A DNA stretch of 64,000 nt from Streptomyces melanogenes (GTDB lineage: Bacteria; Actinomycetota; Actinomycetes; Streptomycetales; Streptomycetaceae): assembly GCF_014649795.1 (NCBI RefSeq), contig NZ_BMTS01000006.1:372001-436000 (forward strand), written 5' to 3'. A program made the translations under genes and the position numbers. Below the pieces are notes generated by a model. That model had not been told where the DNA came from, ran no database searches, and worked only from the letters and a program-made list of their open reading frames with translations. Within the stretch, counting starts at the first letter, position 1. Each line of letters opens with the position of its first letter. Below are positions 14,436 to 22,438 of the stretch, in pieces.

Positions 14436-14897
14436 ATGACTGCTCGGGCGAAGCACCCTGCTTTTGTCGTTCCCGGCGCCATTGACGCTTTGGTGGCCCT
14501 CGGAAAGGCCAGCAAGGAGGTTCCCGGCGTCGATGTGAAGCTGCTGGAGCTGCTGCATCTGCGGGCCAGCCAGATCAACGGCGACGGTGCCAACGCCGAC
14601 CGCCACCCGCGCCTGGCGAAGGCCGCGGGCGAGACCTCGGACGAGCGCCTGTTCGCCGTGGCCGCCTGGCGCAACACGCCGTACTTCACGGACGCCGAGC
14701 GTGCCGCCCTGGCGCTCGCCGAGGCCGTGACCCGTCTCTCCGACCGCGAGGACGCGGTCTCGGACGAGGTGTGGAACGACGCGGCCAAGCACTTCAACGA
14801 GCAGCAGCTCGCGGCGATCGTCCTCTCGGTCGCCACCGCGAACCTGTGGAACCGTCTGCACGTGGCCATCGGCCAGGTTGCCGACCCCAACAGCTGA
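14436..14897 (+). CDS. carboxymuconolactone decarboxylase family protein lacking the CxxC motif
   Basis: A 153-residue paralogue of the protein at 2547, aligning end to end. Shared segments include LLELLHLRASQING, the DERLFAVAAWRNTPYFTDAERAAL region and WNDAAKHFNEQQLAAIVL. At the exact position of the redox motif, Cys50-Gly-Pro-Cys53 of the first copy is replaced by Asp50-Gly-Ala-Asn53, so thiol-disulfide chemistry is impossible. The fold is otherwise intact, and no frameshift or codon-use decay suggests a pseudogene. ATG 14436 has AGGAG eight bases upstream. It carries its own ECF41-type promoter (14276-14316) and a strong terminator (14972-15012). Possible roles are a binding or regulatory partner of the sigma-factor system, or a different catalytic activity. 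Confidence 0.87.
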   Translation: MTARAKHPAFVVPGAIDALVALGKASKEVPGVDVKLLELLHLRASQINGDGANADRHPRLAKAAGETSDERLFAVAAWRNTPYFTDAERAALALAEAVTRLSDREDAVSDEVWNDAAKHFNEQQLAAIVLSVATANLWNRLHVAIGQVADPNS

Positions 14898-14971
14898 TCA
14901 CCCCCGTACAGCTGCTGGTGCCGGCCGACACCCCCGACGGCCGGCAGGTCGGGCGGACGGCTCGACGGCGG

Positions 14972-15016
14972 GCGGCCCGGTCACCGCAAGGACGTTGCGG
15001 CGACCGGGCCGCTTTT
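14972..15016 (+). terminator. strong terminator after the second CMD gene
   Basis: A 19-bp stem with one internal mismatch (from GCGGCCCGGT at 14972 to the matching right arm ending at 15012), a 4-base loop and a TTTT tract (15013-15016). Confidence 0.85.
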
Positions 15017-15047
15017 GTGTCCCGGACGGCTTTTGTGTCCCGGACGG
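15012..15047 (+). repeat. tandem duplication of an 18-bp unit
   Basis: CTTTTGTGTCCCGGACGG is present twice without a gap (15012-15029 and 15030-15047), so the U-run of the preceding terminator is duplicated. Non-coding and probably a recent slippage event. Confidence 0.85.
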
Positions 15048-15102
15048 AGGGAGGGGCTGGGTGCGGCCCCCGGCGGGAACCGCGCCCAGCCCCTCATCCT
15101 CG

Positions 15103-15804
15103 CTACTTCTGCTTCTTCCTCGCGGCCTCGATGAAGGCCTCGAAGAGGGGGAGGGTGTCGGTGCCCAGCTCGCCGTGGGCCTGGAGCCCGGCGAGGAAGG
15201 GGGCCGAGGGGTCCTCGGCCTCGGCGCCCTCGATGACGCCGTCGTCCGACCAGGCGGTGGCGACCAGCCCGGCGCCGAGCTTGTCGATGCCCTGGTGGTG
15301 GTGGCAGTAGACGGTGGCGGTCGGTCCGAGGGCGCTGCCGAGCAGCGAATCCGGCTTCACCTGGATCTCGCGCGGCTCGTACTTCCCGGGGACGGCGGGG
15401 GAGTGCTCGGGAAGGTGCTGGTCCAGGGTGCCGCCGCGAATGATGGATATCAGCTGGAGGCCGCGGCAGACGCCGAGCACCGGAATCCCGCGCCGCTCGG
15501 CGATCGCCAGGGCGGCGAGCTCGGCGGTGTCCCGGGCCTTGTGCGGGGGAAACGTGAACTTCTCCCGCTCGGCGCCGTAAAGGGCCGGGTCGATATCGGC
15601 GCCGCCGCTCATCAGCAGGGCGTCGGCCCGTTCCATCACGGCGTCCACCGCTTCGGGAATCGGCGGTACCAGAACGGGCGCTCCACCCGCCTGGTGGACC
15701 TTCTCCATGTACTCCCAAGGGAGCAGGGCCACCGAAACATCTCCCCAAATGTTCCAGTTCACCGTGCTCAGATCGGCGGTCACCGCCACGACGGGGCGAG
15801 TCAT
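15103..15804 (-). CDS. class C26 glutamine amidotransferase-like hydrolase (PuuD type)
   Basis: A 233-residue member of peptidase family C26, which includes gamma-glutamyl-GABA hydrolase PuuD. The nucleophile elbow GVCRGLQ contains Cys113. A CHHHQGID segment is near 167-174, and the catalytic pair His210/Glu212 is in GLQAHGE. In most members this reads WHPE, so the pair is kept but the Pro is replaced by Gly. The likely reaction is hydrolysis of a gamma-glutamyl amide to free glutamate. ATG 15804 has GGAAGGA upstream. An inverted repeat, CACTAG-N7-CTAGTG, lies 40 bp upstream of the start. It ends the accessory region and faces away from the hemerythrin gene. Precise substrate unknown. Confidence 0.85.
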   Translation of the reverse strand: MTRPVVAVTADLSTVNWNIWGDVSVALLPWEYMEKVHQAGGAPVLVPPIPEAVDAVMERADALLMSGGADIDPALYGAEREKFTFPPHKARDTAELAALAIAERRGIPVLGVCRGLQLISIIRGGTLDQHLPEHSPAVPGKYEPREIQVKPDSLLGSALGPTATVYCHHHQGIDKLGAGLVATAWSDDGVIEGAEAEDPSAPFLAGLQAHGELGTDTLPLFEAFIEAARKKQK

Positions 15805-15843
15805 AGAATGTCGTCCTTCCCAATTCCAGCGAAATCGAGTTCC

Positions 15844-15862
15844 ACTAGAGCGTTACTAGTGC
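15844..15862. promoter_or_regulatory. inverted repeat, candidate operator of the C26 hydrolase
   Basis: CACTAG (15844-15849), seven bases, CTAGTG (15857-15862): perfect 6-bp arms about 40 bp upstream of the C26 start. CTAG is rare in Streptomyces DNA, so two copies in 19 bp are notable. The rest of the 15805-16141 divergent gap holds no supportable gene. Confidence 0.5.
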
Positions 15863-16085
15863 GCTTCTCGGGTGCGCTCCACTTGTCCGCAGCGGGTACG
15901 GAGGCTTGGATCAAGAATTACATAGAGCACGCCTCTTTGGAAGAAATCCCAAAATAGGTATCGTGGAGACATCGCCGCTTTGTGGAGGAAAGCGGGTCGT
16001 CATCGCGCGCGTTCAACTGCGAGCTGATCGCAGTCGAACACCCCTATGGGGCGTGCGACGCTCTTGCGTACCCTCACGACAAGTG

Positions 16086-16120
16086 ATCGGTTCATCGATC
16101 GGTCCATCGGTCCATCGGTC
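16086..16120 (+). repeat. short ATCGGTCC direct repeats before the hemerythrin gene
   Basis: ATCGGTTC, ATCG, ATCGGTCC, ATCGGTCC, ATCGGTCA run almost without gaps, ending 22 bases before ATG 16142. An 8-bp unit is repeated four times with small changes. It may be a regulator site in the leader or a slippage product. Confidence 0.6.
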
Positions 16121-16141
16121 AAATAAATGGGGGAGACAACC

Positions 16142-16837
16142 ATGACGGCCGCGACAGAGAACCCCGGCGCCCGTATGTATCAGGAGTTTCTCGGCGTCCA
16201 CGCGATCCTGCGCCGGGGAACGGAACTGGTGGCGAACGCATTCGAGCGCCTCGGCGACGGCGACCAGGTCAGCGTCAAGGAACTCATCGACACCGCGCAG
16301 TGGCTCATCGACTTCACGCACCACCACCACGAGTCGGAGGACGAGCTCTTCTGGCCCGTGCTGCACGGGCTCTACCCCGAGTCGGTGGCGTCCTTCGACA
16401 CCCTCAACGAGGAGCACGCGGAGCTGGACCGGGAACTGCACGGCCTGAGCCGGGCGGTGGAGCTCCTGACGGCGGCCAACGAGGCGGGAGGGCAGGCCGG
16501 CGACGCCGCGGTGACCGAGGCGGCGCACGCCGGCACGGCGGCCGCCCGCAAGGTCCGCGACATCCTGGCGGGCCACCTCGACACCGAGGAGCCGGTCGTA
16601 CGCGACCTCTTCCCCGGCGTCCCCGGCGCGGAGATCGACCGCCTCCGCACCGCGATCACCGAGGGCAGCCCCAAGTCCGGCGGCCACCTGGTCTTCGGCC
16701 TCCTGGAGGACCCGGACCTGGCCGAGGGCTACGACGAACTCATCGCCAGCTTCCCCCTCGCCTTCCGCTCCCACCGCCCCGAGCTGCTCCAGATGTACGT
16801 GGCCAGCAAGAAGGCGCTGGGCCTCGCGTCGGACTGA
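16142..16837 (+). CDS. hemerythrin HHE-domain protein
   Basis: A 231-residue helical protein. A hemerythrin-like HHE domain covers about residues 12-165, with metal ligands suggested by His20 (GVHAIL), His60-63 followed by ESE, an EEHAELDRELH helix near 90-100 and a HLDTEEPVVRDLFPG segment. These bind a diiron centre that can sense or scavenge O2, NO or peroxide. The remaining 65 residues form an extra helical C-terminus also seen in actinobacterial homologues. ATG 16142 has GGGGGAG five to seven bases upstream. It is expressed divergently from the C26 hydrolase. No partner gene indicates a specific sensing pathway. Confidence 0.88.
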   Translation: MTAATENPGARMYQEFLGVHAILRRGTELVANAFERLGDGDQVSVKELIDTAQWLIDFTHHHHESEDELFWPVLHGLYPESVASFDTLNEEHAELDRELHGLSRAVELLTAANEAGGQAGDAAVTEAAHAGTAAARKVRDILAGHLDTEEPVVRDLFPGVPGAEIDRLRTAITEGSPKSGGHLVFGLLEDPDLAEGYDELIASFPLAFRSHRPELLQMYVASKKALGLASD

Positions 16838-16917
16838 CCTCCGTCCCCGTGATCGGGATCGCTCAGCGGCCTCACAGCGTTGTACGGGCAGGAGACCCCA
16901 GACGGAGGTGACCGCTC

Positions 16918-17130
16918 GTGTTCGGTAGTGCGCTCAATGAGCTGTTCCAGCCCGGCAAGCGGCATGCCGAGGAAGAGAAGCGGCGGCTGGAGATCACCCT
17001 CGACGAGGTGGGCGACGCGGATCCCGGACGCGGGCCGATAGACCTGGGGAGCGGGACCGTGGTGATACGGGTCCCGCCGCCCGTGCGGGACGGGGACGCG
17101 AGTGAGGGCGCGGACGACCCGCAGAGCTAG
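16918..17130 (+). CDS. DUF6191-like small conserved protein
   Basis: A 70-residue soluble protein with a LFQPGKRHAEEEKRRLE segment and the motif VGDADPGRGPIDLGSG. These match a small actinomycete family (DUF6191) of unknown role. GTG 16918 has GGAGGTG eight bases upstream. It is followed by a perfect bidirectional terminator shared with kgd. No membrane segment or cysteine is present. Confidence 0.75.
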   Translation: MFGSALNELFQPGKRHAEEEKRRLEITLDEVGDADPGRGPIDLGSGTVVIRVPPPVRDGDASEGADDPQS

Positions 17131-17137
17131 TACGTAC

Positions 17138-17187
17138 GCCGGAGGGCCCGGTATCCCGTTCTTGAACGGGATACCGGGCCCTCCGGC
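17138..17187. terminator. bidirectional terminator, 24-bp perfect stem
   Basis: A 24-bp perfect inverted repeat (17138-17161 with 17164-17187) with only TT between the arms. It lies 7 bases after the DUF6191-like stop and 29 bases from the kgd stop on the other strand. A palindrome this long can also extrude as a cruciform. Confidence 0.9.
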
Positions 17188-17216
17188 CGTACCACTCCAG
17201 CCACAGCGGCCGGCGA

Positions 17217-20200
17217 CTACGCGTCGAAGACCTCCGACACCAGCTGCTCCTGCTCCTGCTCGTGCCGCTTCTTCGAGCCCACCGCGGGGGACGAGGAGTG
17301 CGGGCGCGAGATGCGGCGCAGGCGCTCGCCGTGCGGGATGTCCGCGCCGACCGCGAGGTCGAGGTGGTCGATCAGGTTGAGCGCGATGAACGGCCAGGCA
17401 CCCTGGTTCGCCGGCTCCTCCTGGGCCCACAGGTACTTCTCGGCGTTCGGGAACTTGGCGATCTCGGCCTGGAGCTCGGCACCCGGCAGCGGGTACAGGC
17501 GCTCCAGACGGATCAGCGCCGTGTCCGTCGCGCCGCGCTTGTCGCGCTCCGCCTTCAGGTCGTAGTAGACCTTGCCGGCGCAGAAGACGACCTTGCGGAC
17601 CGCGTTCGGGTCGACGAACTCGTCACCGATCACCGGGCGGAAGCCGCCGGTGGTGAACTCCTCCGCCTTCGACGCCGCCGCCTTCAGACGCAGCATCGAC
17701 TTCGGGGTGAAGACGATGAGCGGCTTGTGGTGCGGGTTGTGCACCTGCCAGCGCAGGAGGTGGAAGTAGTTCGACGGGAGCGTCGGCATGGCGACCGTCA
17801 TGTTGTTCTGCGCGCACATCTGCAGGAAGCGCTCGGGGCGCGCGGACGAGTGGTCCGGGCCCTGGCCCTCGTAGCCGTGCGGCAGCAGCAGCGTGACGCC
17901 GGACGTCTGCGCCCACTTCTGCTCGGCGGAGGAGATGAACTCGTCCACCACCGTCTGCGCGCCGTTGACGAAGTCGCCGAACTGCGCCTCCCACATCACC
18001 AGGGACTCGGGACGGGCCAGCGAGTAGCCGTACTCGAAGCCCATCGCCGCGTACTCGGAGAGCAGCGAGTCGTAGACGTTGTACCGCGCCTGCTCCTCGG
18101 TGAGGTACATCAGCGGGGTGTAGTCCTCGCCGGTCTCCTGGTCGACCAGGACCGCGTGGCGCTGGCCGAAGGTGCCGCGGCGGGTGTCCTGGCCGGAGAG
18201 GCGCACCGGGGTGCCCTCCATCAGCAGCGAGCCGATGGCCAGGGTCTCGCCCATGCCCCAGTCGATCGTGCCGTCCTCGACGGAGGCGGCGCGGCGCTGC
18301 AGCTGCGGCATCAGACGCGGGTGGACCTTGATCCGCTCCGGGATGTTCACCTGCGACTCGGCGATGCGCTTCACGACCTCCTGGGAGACCGCGGTCGTCA
18401 CCGCCGCCGGGAACTCGGCCTGCGGCTCCGGGGACTGGATCTCGCCCGCCTGCGAGGTGGCCTCGCGGACCTCGGCGAAGACCTTCTCCAGCTGGCCCTG
18501 GAAGTCCTGGAGCGCCTGCTCGGCTTCTTCCAGGGTGATGTCGCCGCGACCGATCAGCGACTCGGTGTACAGCTTGCGCACCGAGCGCTTCTTGTCGATC
18601 AGGTTGTACATCTGCGGGTTGGTGAACTGCGGGTTGTCGCCCTCGTTGTGACCGCGGCGGCGGTAGCAGATGAGGTCGATCACGACGTCCTTGTTGAACG
18701 TCTGGCGGAACTCGAAGGCCAGGCGGGCCACGCGGACCACGGCCTCCGGGTCGTCGCCGTTCACGTGGATGATCGGGGCCTCGATCATGCGGGCCACGTC
18801 GGTCGCGTACATCGACGAGCGCGACGACTCCGGGGCGGCGGTGAAGCCGACCTGGTTGTTGATCACGATGTGGACCGTGCCGCCGGTGCGGTAGCCGCGC
18901 AGCTGCGACATGTTCAGGGTCTCGGCGACGACGCCCTGGCCCGCGAACGCCGCGTCGCCGTGCAGGGCGACCGGCAGGACCGTGAAGTCCGTGCCGCCCT
19001 TGTTGATGACGTCCTGCTTGGCGCGGACGACGCCCTCCAGGACCGGGTCCACCGCCTCCAGGTGCGAGGGGTTGGCGACCAGCGAGACCTTGATCTGCTC
19101 GCCGTCCAGGCCCGTGAAGGTGCCCTCGGCGCCCAGGTGGTACTTGACGTCGCCGGAGCCGTGCATCGACTTCGGGTCGAGGTTGCCCTCGAACTCCCGG
19201 AAGATCTGCGCGTACGACTTGCCGACGATGTTGGCGAGGACGTTCAGGCGGCCGCGGTGGGCCATGCCGATGACGACCTCGTCCAGACGCGACTCGGCCG
19301 CGCTGTCGATGACCGCGTCGAGCAGCGGGATGACCGACTCGCCGCCTTCGAGGCTGAAGCGCTTCTGGCCGACGTACTTGGTCTGCAGGAACGTCTCGAA
19401 CGCCTCCGCCGCGTTCAGACGGCGCAGGATCCGCAGCTGCTCCTCGCGCTCCGGCTTGGAGTGCGGGCGCTCCACGCGGTCCTGGATCCACTTGCGCTGC
19501 TTGGGGTCCTGGATGTGCATGAACTCGATGCCGGTGGTGCGGCAGTACGAGTCGCGCAGCACGCCGAGGACGTCGCGCAGCTTCATCAGGGACTTGCCCG
19601 CGAAACCGCCGACCGCGAACTCGCGCTCCAGGTCCCACAGGGTGAGCCCGTGCTCGGTGATGTCCAGGTCGGGGTGCTTGCGCTGGCGGTACTCCAGCGG
19701 GTCGGTGTCGGCCATGACGTGGCCGCGGACCCGGTAGGAGTGGATCAGCTCGAAGACGCGCGCGGCCTTGGTGACGTCGTCGTCGTGGCTGGCGTCGATG
19801 TCCTTGAGCCAGCGGACCGGCTCGTAGGGGATGCGCAGCGACTCGAAGATGCCGTCGTAGAAGCCGTCGTCGCCGAGCAGCAGGTTGGCGACGATCCGCA
19901 GGAACTCGCCGGAGGCGGCGCCCTGGATGACCCGGTGGTCGTACGTGGAGGTGAGGGTCATCACCTTGGAGATGCCCAGCTTGTTCAGGGTGTCCTGGGA
20001 GGTGCCCTGGAACTCGGCCGGGTAGTCCATCGAGCCGACGCCCATGATGACCGACTGTCCGGGCATCAGACGCGGCACGGAGTGGACGGTGCCGAGGCCG
20101 CCCGGGTTGGTCAGCGAGACCGTGACGCCGGAGAAGTCGTCCATCGTCAGCTTGCCCTGGCGGGCCCGCTTGACGATGTCCTCGTACGCCTGCCAGAACT

Positions 20201-21017
20201 CGAAGAAGTTGAGCGTCTCGGCCTTCTTGATGCCCGCGACGACCAGCTGGCGGTCGCCGTTGGGCTTCACCAGGTCGATGGCGAGACCGAAGTTGATGTG
20301 CTCCGGCTTGACCAGGGTGGGCTTGCCGTCCTTCTCCGTGAAGGAGTAGTTCATCGACGGCATGGCCTTGATGGCCTGCACCATCGCGTACCCGATGAGG
20401 TGGGTGAAGGAGATCTTCCCGCCCCGGGCGCGCTTCAGGTGGTTGTTGATCACGATCCGGTTGTCGAACAGCAGCTTCACCGGGACCGCGCGCACCGAGG
20501 TGGCCGTCGGGACGTCGATGGAGGCGTGCATGTTCTTCGCCACGGCGGCGGCGGGACCGCGCAGCGTGACGTACTCCGGACCGGCCGGGGCCTCGGTCGC
20601 CGGGGCCGCCTTGGCCGCGGGCTTCGCCACGGCCGGGGCCGGGGCGGCCGCGGCGGGCTGCGCCGGAGCGGCGGGGGCCTGGACGGCGGGGGCCGGCGCG
20701 GGCGCGGCCGGAGCCTGGGCGGCGGGCGCCGGGGTGACCGGGGCCGGGGTGGCGGGAGCGGCGGGGGTGGCTACCGCAGCCCCCGCGGCTGCGGCGGGGG
20801 CACCCGCGACAGGCTTGTCCGCCGTGCCGGAGGCACCCGGCTTGTAGTCGGCGAAGAAGTCCCACCAGGCACGGTCGACCGAATTGGGGTCCTGGAGGTA
20901 CTGCTGGTAGATCTCGTCGACGAGCCACTCATTGGCACCGAAGCCGGCTGCAGGGTTCTTGCCCTGCCCGTCTTGGTCGGTCGAGACGCTCGAATTACTG
21001 GGGGACTGAGACGACAC
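17217..21017 (-). CDS. kgd: multifunctional 2-oxoglutarate dehydrogenase/decarboxylase (E1o with E2-like domain)
   Basis: A TCA-cycle enzyme of about 1266 residues, the actinobacterial Kgd/SucA fusion. In order it has an N-terminal E1o motif (NEWLVDEIYQQYLQDPNSVD), an Ala/Pro-rich flexible linker of about 70 residues, and an E2-like acyltransferase domain (SFTHLIGYAMVQAIKAMPSMN to TSTYDHRVIQGAASGEFL). A thiamine-diphosphate E1 core follows (HRGRLNVLANIVGKSY, GDAAFAGQGVVAETLNMSQL), then the transketolase pyrimidine domain and the C-terminal E1o domain. It decarboxylates 2-oxoglutarate and feeds succinyl-CoA formation with separate E2/E3 partners; the E2-like domain lacks a lipoyl domain. The frame is open to a GTG at 21044, but the GTG at 21017 matches the usual family start (SSQSPSNSS). 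Neither has a strong ribosome binding site. Confidence 0.97.
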   Translation of the reverse strand: MSSQSPSNSSVSTDQDGQGKNPAAGFGANEWLVDEIYQQYLQDPNSVDRAWWDFFADYKPGASGTADKPVAGAPAAAAGAAVATPAAPATPAPVTPAPAAQAPAAPAPAPAVQAPAAPAQPAAAAPAPAVAKPAAKAAPATEAPAGPEYVTLRGPAAAVAKNMHASIDVPTATSVRAVPVKLLFDNRIVINNHLKRARGGKISFTHLIGYAMVQAIKAMPSMNYSFTEKDGKPTLVKPEHINFGLAIDLVKPNGDRQLVVAGIKKAETLNFFEFWQAYEDIVKRARQGKLTMDDFSGVTVSLTNPGGLGTVHSVPRLMPGQSVIMGVGSMDYPAEFQGTSQDTLNKLGISKVMTLTSTYDHRVIQGAASGEFLRIVANLLLGDDGFYDGIFESLRIPYEPVRWLKDIDASHDDDVTKAARVFELIHSYRVRGHVMADTDPLEYRQRKHPDLDITEHGLTLWDLEREFAVGGFAGKSLMKLRDVLGVLRDSYCRTTGIEFMHIQDPKQRKWIQDRVERPHSKPEREEQLRILRRLNAAEAFETFLQTKYVGQKRFSLEGGESVIPLLDAVIDSAAESRLDEVVIGMAHRGRLNVLANIVGKSYAQIFREFEGNLDPKSMHGSGDVKYHLGAEGTFTGLDGEQIKVSLVANPSHLEAVDPVLEGVVRAKQDVINKGGTDFTVLPVALHGDAAFAGQGVVAETLNMSQLRGYRTGGTVHIVINNQVGFTAAPESSRSSMYATDVARMIEAPIIHVNGDDPEAVVRVARLAFEFRQTFNKDVVIDLICYRRRGHNEGDNPQFTNPQMYNLIDKKRSVRKLYTESLIGRGDITLEEAEQALQDFQGQLEKVFAEVREATSQAGEIQSPEPQAEFPAAVTTAVSQEVVKRIAESQVNIPERIKVHPRLMPQLQRRAASVEDGTIDWGMGETLAIGSLLMEGTPVRLSGQDTRRGTFGQRHAVLVDQETGEDYTPLMYLTEEQARYNVYDSLLSEYAAMGFEYGYSLARPESLVMWEAQFGDFVNGAQTVVDEFISSAEQKWAQTSGVTLLLPHGYEGQGPDHSSARPERFLQMCAQNNMTVAMPTLPSNYFHLLRWQVHNPHHKPLIVFTPKSMLRLKAAASKAEEFTTGGFRPVIGDEFVDPNAVRKVVFCAGKVYYDLKAERDKRGATDTALIRLERLYPLPGAELQAEIAKFPNAEKYLWAQEEPANQGAWPFIALNLIDHLDLAVGADIPHGERLRRISRPHSSSPAVGSKKRHEQEQEQLVSEVFDA

Positions 21018-21277
21018 GGCGGCAACCGCCCTCTTCCGCTTCACAAGGTGATGGACAGCGGAAATAAAGGCTACGCCTCCCTGGCCTGGAGGTGCAGACC
21101 GGGCGTGCCACAGTCGCGTAAGTCACACCGGAAAGCGAGTTTCAGGGCAGGATTTGGCGGGAAACAGATCAGGTTCGGCTGGCGAGTGGGTACGCCACAG
21201 CGCGGTTGCGACCCTGGTGGAGCCGCATCCCCTGACCACCTACACGCAGAACGTCTGCTTCCGGTTCGAACCCTACG

Positions 21278-22438
21278 TCAATTCGTCGTCCGGGGTGCCC
21301 CCGGAAGGGTGACCTGGATGCGGCATCCGCGCGACGATTCGGCCACGCCGATGTGGCCGCCGTGCAGATCCACCGCCCAGCGGGCGATCGCCAGGCCCAG
21401 GCCCGTACCGCCGTCGCTGCCGGGCCCGTGCGGGGCCGAGGCGTCGCCCCGGTTGAACCGCTCGAAGACCCGGTGCCACTCGGACTTCGGGATGCCCGGG
21501 CCCTCGTCCAGGACCTCCAGGTCCAGCGACTCGGGCTGCGGGCCGCGCCGGGCCCGTACGGTGACGCGGCCGTGCGGCGGCGAGTGCTTGACCGCGTTGT
21601 CGATGAGGTTGGCCACCACCTGGTGCAGCCGCTCCCGGTCCGCGTGCGCGGTCAGCTCGGGCGGCGAGACGTCCAGGTGGAGGTGGACGTCGGTACGGGT
21701 GTGGTTGCCGGAGCCGGAGGACAGGCCGCGCCGGGAGGCGGCCAGATTGGCCTCCTTGAGCACCCCGGACAGATACGGCCACACCTCGAAGCGGTGCGCC
21801 CGCAGCGGTACGACACCGTTGTCCAGCCGGGACAGGTCCAGCAGGGTCTCCACCAGGCGCCCCAGCCGCTCCGTCTGCTTCAGGGCCGTGCGCATCGTCT
21901 CGGGGTCGGCGGCCGAGACGCCGTCCACCACGTTCTCCAGAACCGCGCGCAGCGCCGCGATGGGGGTGCGCAGCTCGTGGGAGACATTCGCCACGAGTTC
22001 CTTGCGGTGGCGGTCCACGGCCTCCAGGTCGTCGGCCATGCGGTTGATGGTGGAGGCGAGGTCGCCGAGCTCGTCGCGGCGGCCGTCGCCGCGCACCCGG
22101 CGGGTGTAGTCGCCGTGCGAGATCGCCCGGGCGACGGTGTTCATCTCGTCCAGCGGCGCGGTCAGGCCGTGCGCCACGAACTGGGTGATCAGCAGGGTGG
22201 CTATCACCGAGAAGACGGTGATGAACCGCAGCTCGGTGCGGGTCTGCACGGCGACCATCAGCAGCCCGGTGGTGATGAAGACCGAGACCACGACCAGCGT
22301 GCCCAGCTTCGTCTTGATGGAGATCGAGACCTCCCGCAGGCCGCCCCTGAGCTTCTCGCGCACCCGGTCGCGGACTCCGGCGCGCGGCCCGTTCCGCCGG
22401 GCCCGCCCGTTCACCGCCCCGGCCGCCGCCCGGCTCAT
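21278..22438 (-). CDS. two-component sensor histidine kinase
   Basis: A 386-residue membrane kinase. Two hydrophobic segments (about 45-65 and 72-92) are separated by only a few residues, so there is almost no extracellular sensor and the signal is probably sensed in or at the membrane. A HAMP domain (about 90-145) follows, then HisKA with His154 in VSHELRTP, and HATPase with NLIDNAVKHSP, DEGPGIP and GGTGLGLAIA. ATG 22438 overlaps the response-regulator stop as ATGA, showing translational coupling. It lies upstream of kgd on the same strand. In Streptomyces a similar pair adjoins kgd, but its stimulus is not known to me. Confidence 0.93.
   Translation of the reverse strand: MSRAAAGAVNGRARRNGPRAGVRDRVREKLRGGLREVSISIKTKLGTLVVVSVFITTGLLMVAVQTRTELRFITVFSVIATLLITQFVAHGLTAPLDEMNTVARAISHGDYTRRVRGDGRRDELGDLASTINRMADDLEAVDRHRKELVANVSHELRTPIAALRAVLENVVDGVSAADPETMRTALKQTERLGRLVETLLDLSRLDNGVVPLRAHRFEVWPYLSGVLKEANLAASRRGLSSGSGNHTRTDVHLHLDVSPPELTAHADRERLHQVVANLIDNAVKHSPPHGRVTVRARRGPQPESLDLEVLDEGPGIPKSEWHRVFERFNRGDASAPHGPGSDGGTGLGLAIARWAVDLHGGHIGVAESSRGCRIQVTLPGAPRTTN

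Noticed and set aside
15906..16145. A 79-codon + strand frame in the divergent gap upstream of the hemerythrin gene
   Set aside because: It lacks a ribosome binding site and typical codon bias, and overlaps the hemerythrin promoter and start.
21250..21275. GGTTCGAACC resembling a tRNA T-arm
   Set aside because: No matching acceptor stem, D-arm (no TAGCTCAG-like sequence) or anticodon stem can be built around it.
17262..22109. A very long open frame on the + strand (over 1600 codons) opposite kgd and the histidine kinase
   Set aside because: It has the low-complexity composition typical of a GC-rich shadow frame, shows no domain, and lies opposite genes with clear catalytic motifs.
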